64,000 nucleotides of DNA from Paraconiothyrium sp. Pb-2020. Its lineage: Eukaryota; Ascomycota; Dothideomycetes; Pleosporales; Didymosphaeriaceae. The stretch covers positions 5,580,001 through 5,644,000 of the forward strand of contig JAJUBI010000001.1 in NCBI GenBank assembly GCA_022419385.1, in the 5' to 3' direction. Both the position numbers and the translations under genes were made by a program. The notes under the pieces are model-generated. The model saw nothing but the letters and a program-made list of their open reading frames with translations, was not told the origin of the DNA and did no database searches. Positions 35,791 through 47,648 of this stretch are shown in pieces; the stretch's first letter is position 1; each line of letters starts with the position of its first letter.

Positions 35791-37441
35791 TTAGAAAACA
35801 GTGCCGTCAGACAGTATCATGATCGGTGGCTCCTTTGTGTTGGGTCGCGACACTTCAGCGATTTCTCGGCCACCCTATCATATGTTAGATGAATCAAGCA
35901 AAATTGTCGTCGATCTTGACGTACCTTCCAGCTGCCTGCTTCAAGCATTTGAGCCAAGTTCAGCTTGTTGGAACCACTCAGTCCTAGTAATGAGTTCACC
36001 TCGACCAACAACTCGTCGAGCAACCCTACTGTGACCGCACGCCATTCCACAATCACATCGTCATCTGCAGTGAAAAGTGGCACCACTTCCATGCTAGGCT
36101 GTCCCTTGTTTTGCGCATTTCGCTGGTACTGGGCTAGACCACGTTTCGCATCTTCTGGTTTCAGTGTCAAAAGCCCGGTGTCAATGAAAAGACCGCCGTT
36201 CCGGTATTCTGGCAGACCCGTAAGGAGATCAGCGCCGGCAAAGTGTACGTTGAGCAACTTTGTCATTGGAACCATTAGCGAGTAAGCCAGCCATTGCGTG
36301 AGTTTGTGAAACGGTACGATGTTTTCCCAGGGGTGCGTAGGATGCGAAGGCATAACGGAACACGGCCACGCGTCACCAAGCGAGATTCCGTCAATCTGCG
36401 TTCGGGTTGCGGGCCAAATGGGAGCCAGACTGTCCATGAGAACATTCCAGAGGGTAGGAAGAGGGATGATGGGCACAGATGAGGCTTGTGTTGAAGGGTG
36501 CGAGAGCAGGAAGTCTGTGTGAAATCAGCATGCGCACGCGGGATTGATTCCGTTGCACTTACCAAGCATGTTTCCAGGGCGTGCCTCGAGCCCAAAGACC
36601 TCTTGATTCTGCAACGCGTCGCCCAGTCGCATGAGCAGCCCAGCGCGCCCTTCCAATCCATCGATGACGTTGGCCTCGGTGACCTGGAGTCCCCGCGCAA
36701 GCACATTGATATCGAGCTTTTTCAAACCTGCGCTATCGACCTGGCAAGGCTCGTTGGGGTTGCTGCTAAAGATACCAGCCTTGAACATCTCCAGACTGGC
36801 AACTGCCAGTCCCTCACTTCTGCGGTAAATCTTCCCAGACTCTTTACTGCGGTACTGCCACTTTGTGCCTGCGCCAGCGTCCAAAAGTACGGAAACGAGG
36901 AAAAGGTCAATCAAACGACGCGTTCGCTCCTGATTGTCGACGGTCGAAGGCCATGAAGCCATGAGCTGGTCAACGCGCGGTCGGCCACCCACATCGAAAT
37001 GCTGCCACCGGCCGTGAGGAGGGATAGATGCGTAGTCCGGGGCGTAATCGCGCTGAAGGAAAATAGTTAGTCACAGGAATAGACATGGCTAAATACTTGG
37101 TTTGACGACGCGTAGGGTCTTACCTTGATGATGGCGACCACATAAGTGGCTGTGTCCTGGAACTTGCCCATATCAACCGTGAAGTGCTTCAGCTGGTTCT
37201 TCCTCGCCTTCTCCAAGACCAGACGAGTCCTCTCGCGGACGGCATAGATGCTACGCAGATAGGCCGCAGGGTCCAAAGTTGGGTCTGGTGCCCTGGGCAG
37301 AGGCACGTCGGGGAAGCTCATGCGCGACTTTCCGTTTGCAGTGGAGGGTGCAGGAGACTTGAGCGAGCCATTGCTCATGTTCGGCTGGCTGCCCCCGGGA
37401 GAGATTGCTGGCTTGGAGCTCTTTCTGCTGAAGAGACCCAT
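35791..37441 (-). CDS. URC4: Urc4-like protein (DUF1688), uracil catabolism
   Basis: DUF1688 protein, the family of Lachancea kluyveri Urc4, needed for the URC route of uracil degradation; its exact reaction is not known to me. Exons on the minus strand are 37441-37124, 37052-36563, 36514-35925 and 35874-35791 (493 residues, usual length). Introns of 71, 48 and 50 nt have good donors (GTAAGA, GTAAGT, GTACGT). Joins restore VVAIIKRDYAPDYASIPPHG, NMLGDFLLSHPSTQ and GSWKGGREIAEV. The last exon encodes only 27 residues and ends in the family's typical ISDGTVF-like tail (LSDGTVF). Conserved blocks visible include GRWQHFDVGGRPRVDQL and DAGAGTKWQYR. No other URC gene lies in the window. Confidence 0.93.
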
Positions 37442-39409
37442 TGTCGCGACCTAGACTGTGGAGAGGATACTAGGAAAGAGAGGGAGTGCTCGCTGGCCAG
37501 AGAAGTCGTGAGGTGTGAAGCCCAGCGAATGCACAAAGAAAGCCAGAGCTCACGCTTCGGCGGGCGTGGGCGGGTCGCGGGCGGGCCCAGAAAGTCAAGT
37601 CAGTGCGCTGCGGTTAGTGCTGGCTTGGCTCCGCGTAGACTGGGTGACAGGGGCGAGCACTGGTGGGATTGGATGCGATGCGGAGATGGAGAGGGTGAAG
37701 GTGCGGCGGAAAAGGTCGCTATCAGGGCGCAGCAGACAGAGGACGCTTCTGAGGAGGACCTGAGAAAGGGAGCTCGACGGGGTTGAGGGACGGGAGTGAG
37801 TGGTCGCGATGGACCGTTGAAATGGCTAGGGTCCAAAACCACACAAGCGCAGGCACCAGGGTCAGGAGAGGAATACGGGATGCTCGAACCTCTCCGCGGT
37901 ACCTTTTGCTGCCCCAGGCGGTCGCAGTGCTTTTTCTACCTGTGTATTCCCGGCAGCCGTCAAATCTGACAGCTGTCCAGCGTTGAAGGCTGCAGGATCG
38001 CGCCATCTCCAGTGCTGTCTTCGAGCCACTGTAAACGGGCGTGCAGATGCCGTTCCCTTGACAAACCATCTGCTGGCGACGCAACACTCCGTCTGCTCGG
38101 GCAACATGCAAACGCCCTCTGGAAGGACGGCGGGCCTTCCGCAAACTGACTAGCTGTGATGAGCATCATCCCACCAAGGCGCACTGCGCGCCAGTTTTGA
38201 CCACGCGTGCAGCTCGAGCGAGGGTGCCCAAAGGCGGCTCGATGGTCGGCTGTCCCTGGAGTAATGAAGCTGTCCGAGCCGTGCGAGTCGAGATGAGCAA
38301 CGGGCCGATTTCCAGGAGCTGCAAGAGAGGCCTCGAAGCGCTAACCGGCACTGGGGCCATGGCTGCGGGATGTCCCAGGGTTTCCAACAATCGGCATCTG
38401 CGCCGCGTACCATGCCTGTGCCTACCACCTTGCTCTCCGGCAGTTCCTCGCGAACGCTGCAAACTGCTGCGAGCCTTCAGGAGCGTGGTCGGCGAACTGC
38501 CAATGCATCGCGACTGGCGCGTGGCCGTCACCAGTCACACACACTGAGTAAGTTAGCGCCCCACGAGTCAGCAAAGCACCCTCGCGGGCTCTGGAAGCAC
38601 CGTTCCAAAGTTTCTAGAAAGCTTTTGACAAGAGCCCACGATGGCTGGGCACCCGTATCCGCGAAACTCGGCGCCCGTGCTTCGCCTGGAAGCGTAGATC
38701 ATCCTCACTGACCACGCGTTAACTGCCTCGTGGCACACGATTGGCCGTTCGCCATGTGCTGGCAAAGGAATCATTCCAATTCGCGCTTCAATTGCTCCGA
38801 CCGGCATGAAGAAAGAAAGGTTTGCCGAACGACGAACAAAAGCAAGCCCTGTTTTCCCATGACATGTGCGCTACTGTGTACAGGTTGCTGATCAGGCGTC
38901 AAGGTGGGCCTGTGTCTGCCCATTCTGACTTGCGAATCTCCTACAGTGGCATCCAAAGCCCAAGCCCATGCCGATCAAGCTCAAACAGGTGGCATGTGAT
39001 CCATTGACGCGCACTGTTACTGCAAAGCGAGCGGGGAGACTCAGGAGCATCGTGATTATGCCCTTTCATAGCGGCCACATGCATGTGAGTCCAATTATGG
39101 TGTTTTGGTGCGCTCTCTCCTGGCCAATGCTTGTCATAACTCTCTATCCGTTGCAAATGACGTGCTTTGTTGTCCGAAGGGTTCGTGGTTGGACTCAAGC
39201 TGTGTTGGTTGCATGGAAATGGTCTTCCTGGGGGCGGGGCTGGAAACTGTGGCGGTGCTCGCGCCACAACCAGCAACCACCTCCGACTAGAAGCACCGAG
39301 CACGAGATGCAGCACGTTGGCGTTTGTGATCTCGTTCGTAACAATCGCTGCGATGATATAGCCACCGCCTGACGCTCGCCGCGCACACACACGTCTCCAA
39401 TCTCGCACA
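37442..39409. other. Divergent promoter region of URC4 and SWA2
   Basis: About 2 kb between two diverging genes. Short frames on both strands lack any feature. An ACGCGT motif occurs near 38715 but is far from either start. Confidence 0.5.
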
Positions 39410-42302
39410 ATGGACGATCTCGCCGGCCTTGACTGGTCGGCCCCTCCCAAGCAACAGTCGAGCACGCCGACCGCCTTTCCTCCGTTCCGCCAAAGCCCCG
39501 CGCCTCAGCTATCTGGTCGCTCCACGCCTCTCTCTGCGCAGCAATCGGGTGCCGGTCCTGTCGCTGGCGGCCCCCGACCCTTCAAGGCGCCCTCTAAGCC
39601 TGCAACGCCTGCAAATGACAGCTTCGCCAATCTCATTTCGGGCAACAGCTCCAAGTCCGCTACAAGTAACCTGTCCCTCGCGGAACGGCAGCGACAATTG
39701 CAAGAAGAAAAACAGCGCCAAGAGGCAGAGCGGCAGAAGCAGTATGACGCACATTTTGGTGCATCAAGCTCGACGTTCCTCGATAACCTAGGTAGTGGAA
39801 AGAGCACGCCTGAGCCCGCGGCTGCTGGCTTTCAGCGTTCTACACAAACTGCTCCAGCTAAACAGAACCTCTCGAGCACTATTAATAAGCCGTTTGCTGG
39901 CCTCGACACCTCCATCAAGCGTCCGCTACAATCTGCCCCAGCCGATGATGATCTCCTATCCGCGTTTAATGCCAGCGCCCCCGTCGATGCGTCTAGCCAT
40001 TTCCCACCCCAGCCGTTTAGTAGCGGTCGCAGCACACCAGCGAATGGAACGTATAGCTCACGAGGACATACTCCAGTGCCACAAATTTCGAGCAACAACT
40101 TTGGCAATGATGAGGACGACGATATGTTCGGGCTGAACAAGCTGGCACAAAAATCTACAAGTCAGCCTCCGCCTGCGTCAGCGCCTGCGGGAGACGATGA
40201 TATTCTAGGCCTACTCAGCAAGCCGATCTCCGAATTCCAGACAAGAGCTACGCCGGAGCCGGAACCCGAGCCCTCTGTTCAACGTCAATCGACGCCAGCT
40301 GCTGCTAGTCAGCACGATAAAGCCGTTGCTGAGCTTGTTGACATGGGTTTTCCTGCCGAGAAGTCTGCTATTGCCCTGGCAACAACTGAATCGGGACTAG
40401 ATGTCCAAGGGGCGGTTGGATGGCTCCTAAATCAAGCGCATGCGGAAGCTAAGCAGAAAACTCAAGATCGCAGTCAAGAGAGGCCACGACGTAGCCCGGA
40501 TGAGTTCGACGAGCGGCCGAGACGCAGCGATCCTAGGCAAAAGGCTCGTGACACGAGCGCTGGCGGGTCTACTCCAGCCTGGATGCGGGCCGAAGAAGGC
40601 AGAAGCCGATCTGGTCAACGCAGAACTGAAGGGCAAGGACAGGAAAAAGATGTCACGCAATATGCATCCGAGATAGGAAGCACCTTTTTGAAGTCAGCAA
40701 ATTCGCTCTGGAAGACGACTCAAAAGAAAGCGCAAAGAGCAGTTGCAGACTTCCAACAGGACGGCGACCCCAATATGCCGAAATGGATGAGAGATGCCCA
40801 GGCCTCTGAGTCTGCAGGTAAAGCTCGTGGCAAAGCGCCCGCTGCCGATGTAACCGATGAAGCCATGATGTTGGAAGCTGGTGGACGGCCATCTAAGCCA
40901 CCACGACCGTCGACTACACGTCAAACCCCAGAGCCATTTCCAGTACGGCCGAGACGGGAGCAGTCTGAATTACGCCAGGATATCCGCAACGGACGACCGG
41001 ACCGCATGTCGTCTCAATCTCCATCTCTACGTCAACAGCCACCACCTGTAGATAAAAGACCTGCGCACAAGCTCACGCGACAAGATCTTGAGGAACAGAG
41101 CCCGCAAGCCTACGTCAGCCCATCGAGGCGAAAGAAAACCACGCCCCAACCAGATATTTTTTCATCAGAGCAACCGGCCCCTTCACCTCCGCCTTCCACA
41201 TCTCGACAATCCACACCGGCACAGTCGAACAATCCTTTCCTCAAAGCAACGCAATCGGGACCAAAAGCCAGAAGCCCTGCGGCAACCCCTCCTCCGCCGA
41301 GACCGAAGGCCCCACCACGTCAAATCCCGCCTGCCTCATCCTCGGCGCTCAATCAGTCAGCATCTTATCGACAAAAAGGGTCAGAAGCCTTCAAGCGCGG
41401 TGATTATGCGGCTGCACATGCTGCATACTCATCAGCTGTGGGACCACTTCCTGCGACTCACCCTGTAATGATCATTGTGTTGTGCAACCGTGCCGTTACC
41501 AACATCAAAGTGGGCGACCCCAAAGCCGCAGTTGCCGACGCAGACTCTGCCCTTGCGATCATCGGGGTCTCGAAGGGCGAAGGCGAGAAAATCATCGCGG
41601 GCGGCACCGAACCTGATAAAGATATGAAAGAATTCTACGGCAAGGCGCTCATGCGAAAAGCTGAAGCGCTCGAAAACATGGAGAAGTGGGCTGATGCCGG
41701 TAAGGTCTGGCGAGAAGCAGTCGAAGCAGGTGTTGGCGGATCGATAAGCATCCAGGGCCGCAATCGCTGTGACAAAGCTGCAGGTGGTGGGAACCAAGCG
41801 TCTGCGGCGCCCAAACGGGCACCTGTGCGCAAAGTGGCACCGAAACCCTCTGCTATGTCGGATCTTGGTCCAGCTAAAGAGTCTGAAGCTGTCAAGAAGC
41901 TCAAGGCTGCGAATGCTGCGGCTGAGAAAGCGGACGACGAGAAATTCGCACTTTCTGATTCGGTCGATGCCAAACTCGTCGCCTGGAAGGGCACCAAAGC
42001 AGACAATCTGCGCGCATTGCTTGGATCACTTGACAAAGTGTTGTGGCCTGAGGCAGGATGGAAGAAGGTCAACATGGGTGATCTGGTCATGCCGAACAAG
42101 GTCAAGATCATATACATGAAGGCCATCGCTAAGGTGCATCCTGATAAGGTAGGCTTCTGCACTGTTCGAATTGCTATGCAGTGTGCTAACACGAGCACAG
42201 ATATCTCAGTCTGCTACCACCGAGCAGAAGATGATCAGCGCTGCTGTCTTTGCGACTTTAAACGAAGCCTGGGACAAGTTCAAGGCGGAAAACGGCTTAT
42301 AG
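39410..42302 (+). CDS. SWA2: Auxilin-like J-domain protein (Swa2 type)
   Basis: Clathrin-uncoating cofactor of Hsp70, 946 residues. Exons are 39410-42148 and 42201-42302; the 52-nt intron has a GCTAAC branch. Order of parts: a long disordered N-terminal region with repeated acidic clathrin/adaptor-type motifs (DDDLLSAF, DDDMFGL, DDDILGLL); a UBA domain near residues 303-345 (ELVDMGFPAEKSAIALATT); a Pro-rich linker; a TPR region near 650-720 (YRQKGSEAFKRGDYAAAHAA); and a C-terminal J domain. The J domain's HPD tripeptide (KVHPDK, about residue 910) sits directly at the splice junction and is followed in exon 2 by the usual auxilin end (AAVFATLNEAWDKFKAENGL). UBA-TPR-J is the architecture of yeast Swa2 and fission yeast Ucp7. 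The start ATG is the first in the frame. Confidence 0.96.
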
Positions 42303-42936
42303 CCGTGATTCACATTGCATACCATTGTTTGGCGTGCGCGCCTGGTAGCGTAGATTCTATAGATTTTGCCTTACACGACTGATGACGCCCATGAAAGTTG
42401 TTCCCGCGCATTTCGACCGACAATGTGACTGTGACGCACGATATCAAAGCACGCGACATGTTGACGTGCCGTGCTGAAAGGGGCTAGATCAACGTGTACC
42501 TGCATTGCCAGAGATCCTGGCGTAGTTCCCCAGATCTCATGCCTTGGCATTATGTAACGATCCAGCCACTCCGCTTCAACTTCGGGATGAGCGCACTTCG
42601 CGCCGTAATTTGGCATTTTGCTCTCCGTCGACCTCGTCAATGAGTCGCATCCTGACCTATCATTGCTCCGTTATACCCCAACGCTAAAAGCGTTTCATTG
42701 TAGCCGCAGTGAGGCGTTCAACCATACTACAGCCCTCCATTGTTCCCGGAGTCACCCGCGTCCCACACGGATTTTCTACCATAGGCGTCACTTACCAATA
42801 TCGACTCAATTGGGCCACTCGAGGGTAGCACCCAAGATTTGCATTGGATCGAGATCGTCAAGAAAGAGAAAGGTCCAGAGGGTACAAGGGAGAAGGGGAG
42901 ATTTTAAGATCGTAAACGGCTACGTCATAGGCAGAG
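42303..42936. other. Intergenic between SWA2 and PQ-loop gene
   Basis: 3' region of SWA2 and promoter of the next gene, both on the plus strand. Nothing else is seen. Confidence 0.5.
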
Positions 42937-44167
42937 ATGTTTCCTCCATCACAGGGCTTGCGCCTGGATATCGATGCCATCAGTCAGATATGCGGGTCTG
43001 TTTCAATCGCTTGTTGGATAGGTATGTATGTGCTACATCACTCTTGGCCCTCGATTGAGGAACAATTGGCGCTGACCGTCTTCCTCGCTTGCATGGCTTC
43101 GAAGAACGTAGCTAATAAATCGTGCAGTGGTCTTCTCACCACAAATCATCGAAAACTGGAGAAGAAGCTCAGCTGAGGGACTATCCGTTGTCTTCATCAC
43201 AGTATGGCTGCTAGGCGATTTCTTCAACATCTTTGGTGCCGTTCTGCAAGGCGTCCTCCCAACGATGATCATCCTGGCAGTGTACTATACTTTCGCAGAT
43301 ATCGTGCTTCTAGGCCAATATTTCTGGTACGAAGGTTTCCGCCTCACCGACAAAGTGAGCTCAAGAGAGGAATCCTCGGAAGAAGAAGAGGAGGACGAAG
43401 CGGATCTCCCCTCGGAGCGCTCACCACTCCTATCACCGTCACTACGAGATAGACATGACCTCCCAAGCAACGGCTTCCACACCTCTCCCAGAATCTCAGA
43501 TGCGGACGGAGGTAGACGCGGTTCCGCGAACTCGATAAATTCCTTCCGCGAGCGCTTTCTCTCTGTCTCAGGCACGCATCTCTCGCCCGTCACCCCACTA
43601 CACGATGATCCCGCGTCCGCGCCTAACAAGCCAGCGCCCCGCCCGCATACTGCTCCTTCCACAGTTCAATCCGTTCTCTTTAATGTTGGCATCATCATTC
43701 TCGTCTGCGCCTCCGGCGTCTTCGGCTGGTGGCTCTCCACTACACGCTCTTCCGCAGCGACACCGCCCCCGACCGAGTCCTCCCCTGAAACCCTCCAATT
43801 CAACATATGGGGCCAGATCTTCGGGTACATCTGCGCAGCTCTGTACCTCGGGTCTCGTATTCCGCAATTGCTGCTCAATTACCGGAGGAAGTCTACCGAG
43901 GGCATATCCATGCTGTTCTTTTTGTTCGCCTGCATTGGAAACTTGACGTATGTGTTGAGTATTGTGGCGTACAAGCCTGTGTGCAAGAAGCACAGCCATT
44001 GTAAAGAGGGCGAGGCTCTTGCCATCTACGGACGATATATCGCAGTTAATCTCAGCTGGCTGGTGGGGAGCTTCGGAACGCTGTTGCTTGATGCCGGAGT
44101 CTTTATACAGTATTTCTTGTACAGGAAGGAGGATGAGAGTGATAGCGAGGAGGAAGGAGCGCGATAG
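42937..44167 (+). CDS. Vacuolar PQ-loop amino-acid transporter (Ypq/PQLC2 family)
   Basis: Seven-helix PQ-loop protein of the Ypq1-3/PQLC2 family, which export basic amino acids from vacuole or lysosome. Exons are 42937-43021 and 43128-44167 (374 residues). The 106-nt intron (donor GTATGT, acceptor GTGCAG) splits helix 1 and joins ACWI to VVFSPQIIENW. Two PQ motifs are present: FSPQIIENW near residue 33 and SRIPQLLLNY near 272. The long loop between halves is acidic (EESSEEEEEDEAD) and holds E-R-S-P-L-L at 125-130, an acidic dileucine motif like those that send yeast Ypq1 to the vacuole through AP-3. The C terminus is acidic. The start is the first ATG after an in-frame stop region. Confidence 0.93.
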
Positions 44168-44565
44168 GTGACGGCTGAAATGGAGTGAGGTGGTGGAGAT
44201 GTCTTGTGCGGGTTGAGCTGCCCCGATTGTACGAGAGTTGTAGGGCGTATTCTGCACGGTCGCTGCTGCTCTATTTTATATCTACGAAATGTAAAAGCGA
44301 GTCAAGCAAAAGCAATTGATATGCAGCGAGAGCTACACTATTGTGATAGGACGATGGTGGACGCTCTGAGAACGTTCTGAGCAGAACCTGCTGTTTATAT
44401 AGGATACTCAAAGGCAATGCTGCTACTACCAATCTAGAGTATATACTAAGCTATCGAACCTGCACAAGATCTTACTAATGGTCGTAATTCAAGCTAAAAC
44501 GGAACACAGCGCGAAAATGCTCCACCACAATCACCCCGTGCCAGCTCACGAGAACTTTTCAGCAA
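44168..44565. other. Convergent 3' intergenic region
   Basis: Between the ends of the PQ-loop gene (plus) and the hexapeptide-repeat gene (minus). AT-rich, no gene. Confidence 0.5.
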
Positions 44566-46021
44566 CTAACAAGCCGTCTTGCGAGGACTTTGTAAGCACT
44601 TGTCAAGCTCTCCTGACGTCATCTTTTTGTAACGCACTGTGCTATGTTTCGGCGTACCCCAGCACTGTATTTCCCCTCCGTCCCCGCCCGCGCATACGAC
44701 ACCACGTCGTTTCCTGTCATTGTCCGATATCCACCAAGACGGATGGCCCTTTGGTATACTTTTGAAAAAGCATGTTGCGACACCAAAAGGAAGTCCGCCT
44801 GAGCCCCAGCCGGAGTTGTCGTCCCAGGGTTTTCTACCTTGCACACACTTTTCGAACTTCTTGTCCTTGACTTCGTGATACTTGATCGGACTGCGAACAG
44901 TGCCGTAACATGAGAAGTGTCCGTTCTTGTTAGCAATAGATCGTGCGTTCATTAATGGCGTTTCCGGTCCCAATCCCGATTGATTGCCAATCTCTGTCTG
45001 CAGTAGGACGGAGCTGGGAAGGGCCACTGGTTGCAGTGGGTTTAGACACCGGATTGCGCGCGGTCCCTGTAACCGTTTTGGAGGCCGTTTTGGTGTGTAA
45101 TTTTGTAATATGGTCCGTCTCTCGTACATGCTCTGTTTTGGTCTTTGTCTTTGTCCTAGTCTCGGTCTCCGTGGCGGTTGTTGTCTTTGTCTTCAAATGC
45201 GTCTTGGTGATCTCGTGAGTCTTGGTGCCATGATGAATTTTGGTAACTTCGTGAGTCTTCGTGACGTGATGAGTTTCGGTAACCTGGTGATCCTTGGTGA
45301 CATGATGAGTTTCGGTAGCCTGGTGATTCTTGGTGACATGATGAGTTCTGGTGACCTTGTGGGTCTGGGTGGCATAGTGTGTCTTGGTGACATGATGAGT
45401 TTTGGTGACCTTAACCTCCCCTTTTGAATCATGAAACGGGGCGATAAGATCAAGAATCGCACTGAGACTATGTCTGACCGTGGAACCAGCACCCTTCAAC
45501 AGAGTGTGACCGCCTTTCGCGGCCTGGGACGCACTGTGTTGGAGCCTGCCTACAACGGGCTGTACCTCGTGGAGAAACCGGGCACCGGGGGATAGGGAAG
45601 ACGCCATACGGCTGAGCTGCGACAACTGACTTGTGAGTGCTTCAAACTGCTGGACAGGAGATGCAGAGCTTGAGGGCTGTTGGCACAACATGCGCCTGCT
45701 CAAACCACCTGCAGCAAAGGCGCACATTGGCGACAAGGCACCAACCTGATTGACAGCGTTTAGGGCAGGTCCAATTGTAGCTCCACGGCCGGCTGCGATG
45801 GTATCGGAGATCTGTGAAGCTCCATTAACAACTTCGCTTTGTAAACTGGCAATAGCTCCATCCAGTTGAATTGGAAGATGGCTGATCTCGGCCTGGAGGT
45901 CCGAGATGAAATTGACTGCACGATTCACCGGTACACCAGCCTCCTGCATAATCTGCTGTACCGTCCTGAAGCGCTTATTGGCAAGTGCCTTTCGTGCGGC
46001 CTCCAAGCCCTCACCGTACAT
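44566..46021 (-). CDS. Hexapeptide-repeat protein with Cys-rich C-terminal domain
   Basis: Unrecognised protein of about 467 residues in three parts. Residues 1-200 are a helical region without a signal peptide (VQQIMQEAGVPVNRAVNFIS). Next come 12 perfect-length hexapeptide repeats of type V-T-K-T-H-H (DNA 45194-45409), then a Lys/Thr-rich run. The last ~110 residues lie in another frame and hold seven Cys plus several Trp/Gly (FSCYGTV, FEKCVQGRKPW, VATCFF, GVVCAGGDGGEIQCWG, DKCLQ), unlike random sequence. The two frames overlap at 44930-45129; a 52-nt intron (45049-44998, donor GTGTCT, acceptor CTGCAG) joins them and is my preferred model, though the donor is weak and a frameshift is the other explanation. 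The His/Lys/Thr repeats could bind metal or polyanions; that is speculation. Confidence 0.65.
45194..45409 (-). repeat. Twelve 18-bp coding repeats (hexapeptide)
   Basis: 216 bp, exactly 12 x 18, encoding variants of V-T-K-T-H-H. The Thr at position 2 and His at position 5 are nearly invariant, while positions 3, 4 and 6 vary. It lies inside the gene at 44566-46021. Confidence 0.95.
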
Positions 46022-47215
46022 TTCAGGTTTGTTTTCTCTTGATTACGAAGTACTGGGACCGTGAGCCCAAAGCATTGCACATGTTTTGCGTTTTGCTGTG
46101 GTCGAAAGACCCGCTGAGGCATATGGTCACCGCCGTGCAGCGGTCCAGATCGCTCAACAAACCAGCTACACTGCTCCCTCAGTCCGGCAGCGAAAGTTAT
46201 AAACTTGCGAGGTTTGTAGAGTCGGGTGGTCCAAGGGTCCGGAACTGCGACGGACCATGCCCAGGTGGTGTTCCACAAAGCCGGGCCAAGGTTTGCCGTG
46301 GCGTGATCCACACAACGCCGACCCATCTGTCTCCACACCAACGCAACGCAACCCGGTGGCCTAAACAGCCTGATCCTACCCTACCACCAGCCAACCCGAC
46401 GAAAAAGGGACTTTGTAAGCTTGCACTGCACCGTCCCCCGGAAGACTAACTTAAAGTTGCGATACCTACCTATCGGTCACTGAAGTTTTAGAGCACAATA
46501 TGCAGAGGTACAATTCTTCCCCACATGATAGCGAGGAACTTGAGGGAAAGAAACAGAGCAGCAGGGGTAAAGCCCTCTCCTCCATGGGCAGGGTTGTTCG
46601 GCACCGGGAGTTGTACTCAGCCGTCGAAAGCTCTAGGATAGTCGCTGTTACTGCTGAGACTATTGATCACGCAAGACGGATGATCAGGATTAATGACTCC
46701 CGAAGGAATGTAATAGCTGGTCGCGTGGAGTAAATTGTGCATGATCGCAAGTGCGAAGCAGCTGTAGCGGAACCAGCTCCGGAGTTATGTTGTGGTTATC
46801 TGTAGTGCAGATGAAATGGTGTGCGATGCTGATCCTCCTGACACTAGTGGTATTGGCGGCCGGTAGACGCGGGAACACATACTCCATTGGATACACATTT
46901 CATACCTCCACGAATTACCTATACGCGAGGGTAGAGCTATGTTCACGGAGAGGACGTTGGTCACTATCATAGTTAAACTTAGTTGATGTTGTGAAGTGGT
47001 GAAAGAATTGAATTCAAGATGGTATCGTTACGAGACGACTCCAAGACATAACGCCAACCGTTTGAGCATTGCTCATGACCGCAAATCCTACAACGCCTAT
47101 ATGCTCGTGCTCATGCTAATTGGTACATTTGTTCGTAACATCGCCAGTCAATGGTCGATGTATTCAGACTGTGTCTCGGACAACAGTATTTGTGTGGATG
47201 TTGGTGACGACTGTG
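46022..47215. other. Intergenic, one doubtful small ORF
   Basis: Promoter side of the hexapeptide-repeat gene. A 77-residue plus-strand frame at 46500-46733 has no domain or homologue that I recognise and is left uncalled. Nothing else is seen. Confidence 0.45.
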
Positions 47216-47508
47216 CTATGAGTCGTTGGAGCGAACAGAGTCCACAGATTCGTGACTTGAATCAGGAGAGAAAACTTCGGATCGTCGGCGAGCAGAGTTG
47301 GTAGCGGTGCTCAGTTGCTTCTTGGTGTGCTCATGCATGATACTAATGAAATTAGTGAGGAACTCGGTGATCAGCGGGACAGAACGTACCGAGCGTAGGA
47401 CGACATGGCCTGGCCCGGGTTGTCCAAGTCGAAGTTGTTGACGAAATTGTGCTGAGGAGCCATGGGCTCGGAGTAGTTCTCGGTAACGTAGACGCCGCCA
47501 GCAGACAT
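47216..47508 (-). CDS. Small 81-residue protein, unknown function
   Basis: Short two-exon gene on the minus strand: 47508-47390 and 47342-47216. The intron is 47 nt (donor GTACGT, branch CTAAT, acceptor TTAG). Splicing joins NPGQAMSSYAR to IMHEHTKKQLSTA; without it neither exon makes a sensible protein. I believe proteins with an NPGQA-x-YA-R-x-MHEHTKKQ core are widespread in filamentous ascomycetes, but I know of no function. There is no signal peptide or membrane segment. The tail is Ser-rich with an RRRS site that might be phosphorylated. A TATA-like box lies 134 bp upstream. Confidence 0.78.
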
Positions 47509-47640
47509 GTTGATGTGTATAAAGTGTATGTAGGAGAGACGGAGAGGAAATGGTCAACGCCGAAGTGAAGATGTGAAAACTGCAGTAGTAGGCTGATATC
47601 GAGTGTTGGATGATGGGACAATGGCTCACGCGGGGAAACT

Positions 47641-47648
47641 CATATATA
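47641..47648 (-). promoter_or_regulatory. TATA-like box of the 81-residue gene
   Basis: TATATATG on the minus strand, 134 bp before the ATG at 47508. Motif match only. Confidence 0.3.

Noticed and set aside
46500..46733. 77-codon plus-strand frame
   Set aside because: Possible but unsupported: no family, no splice partner, no promoter signal.
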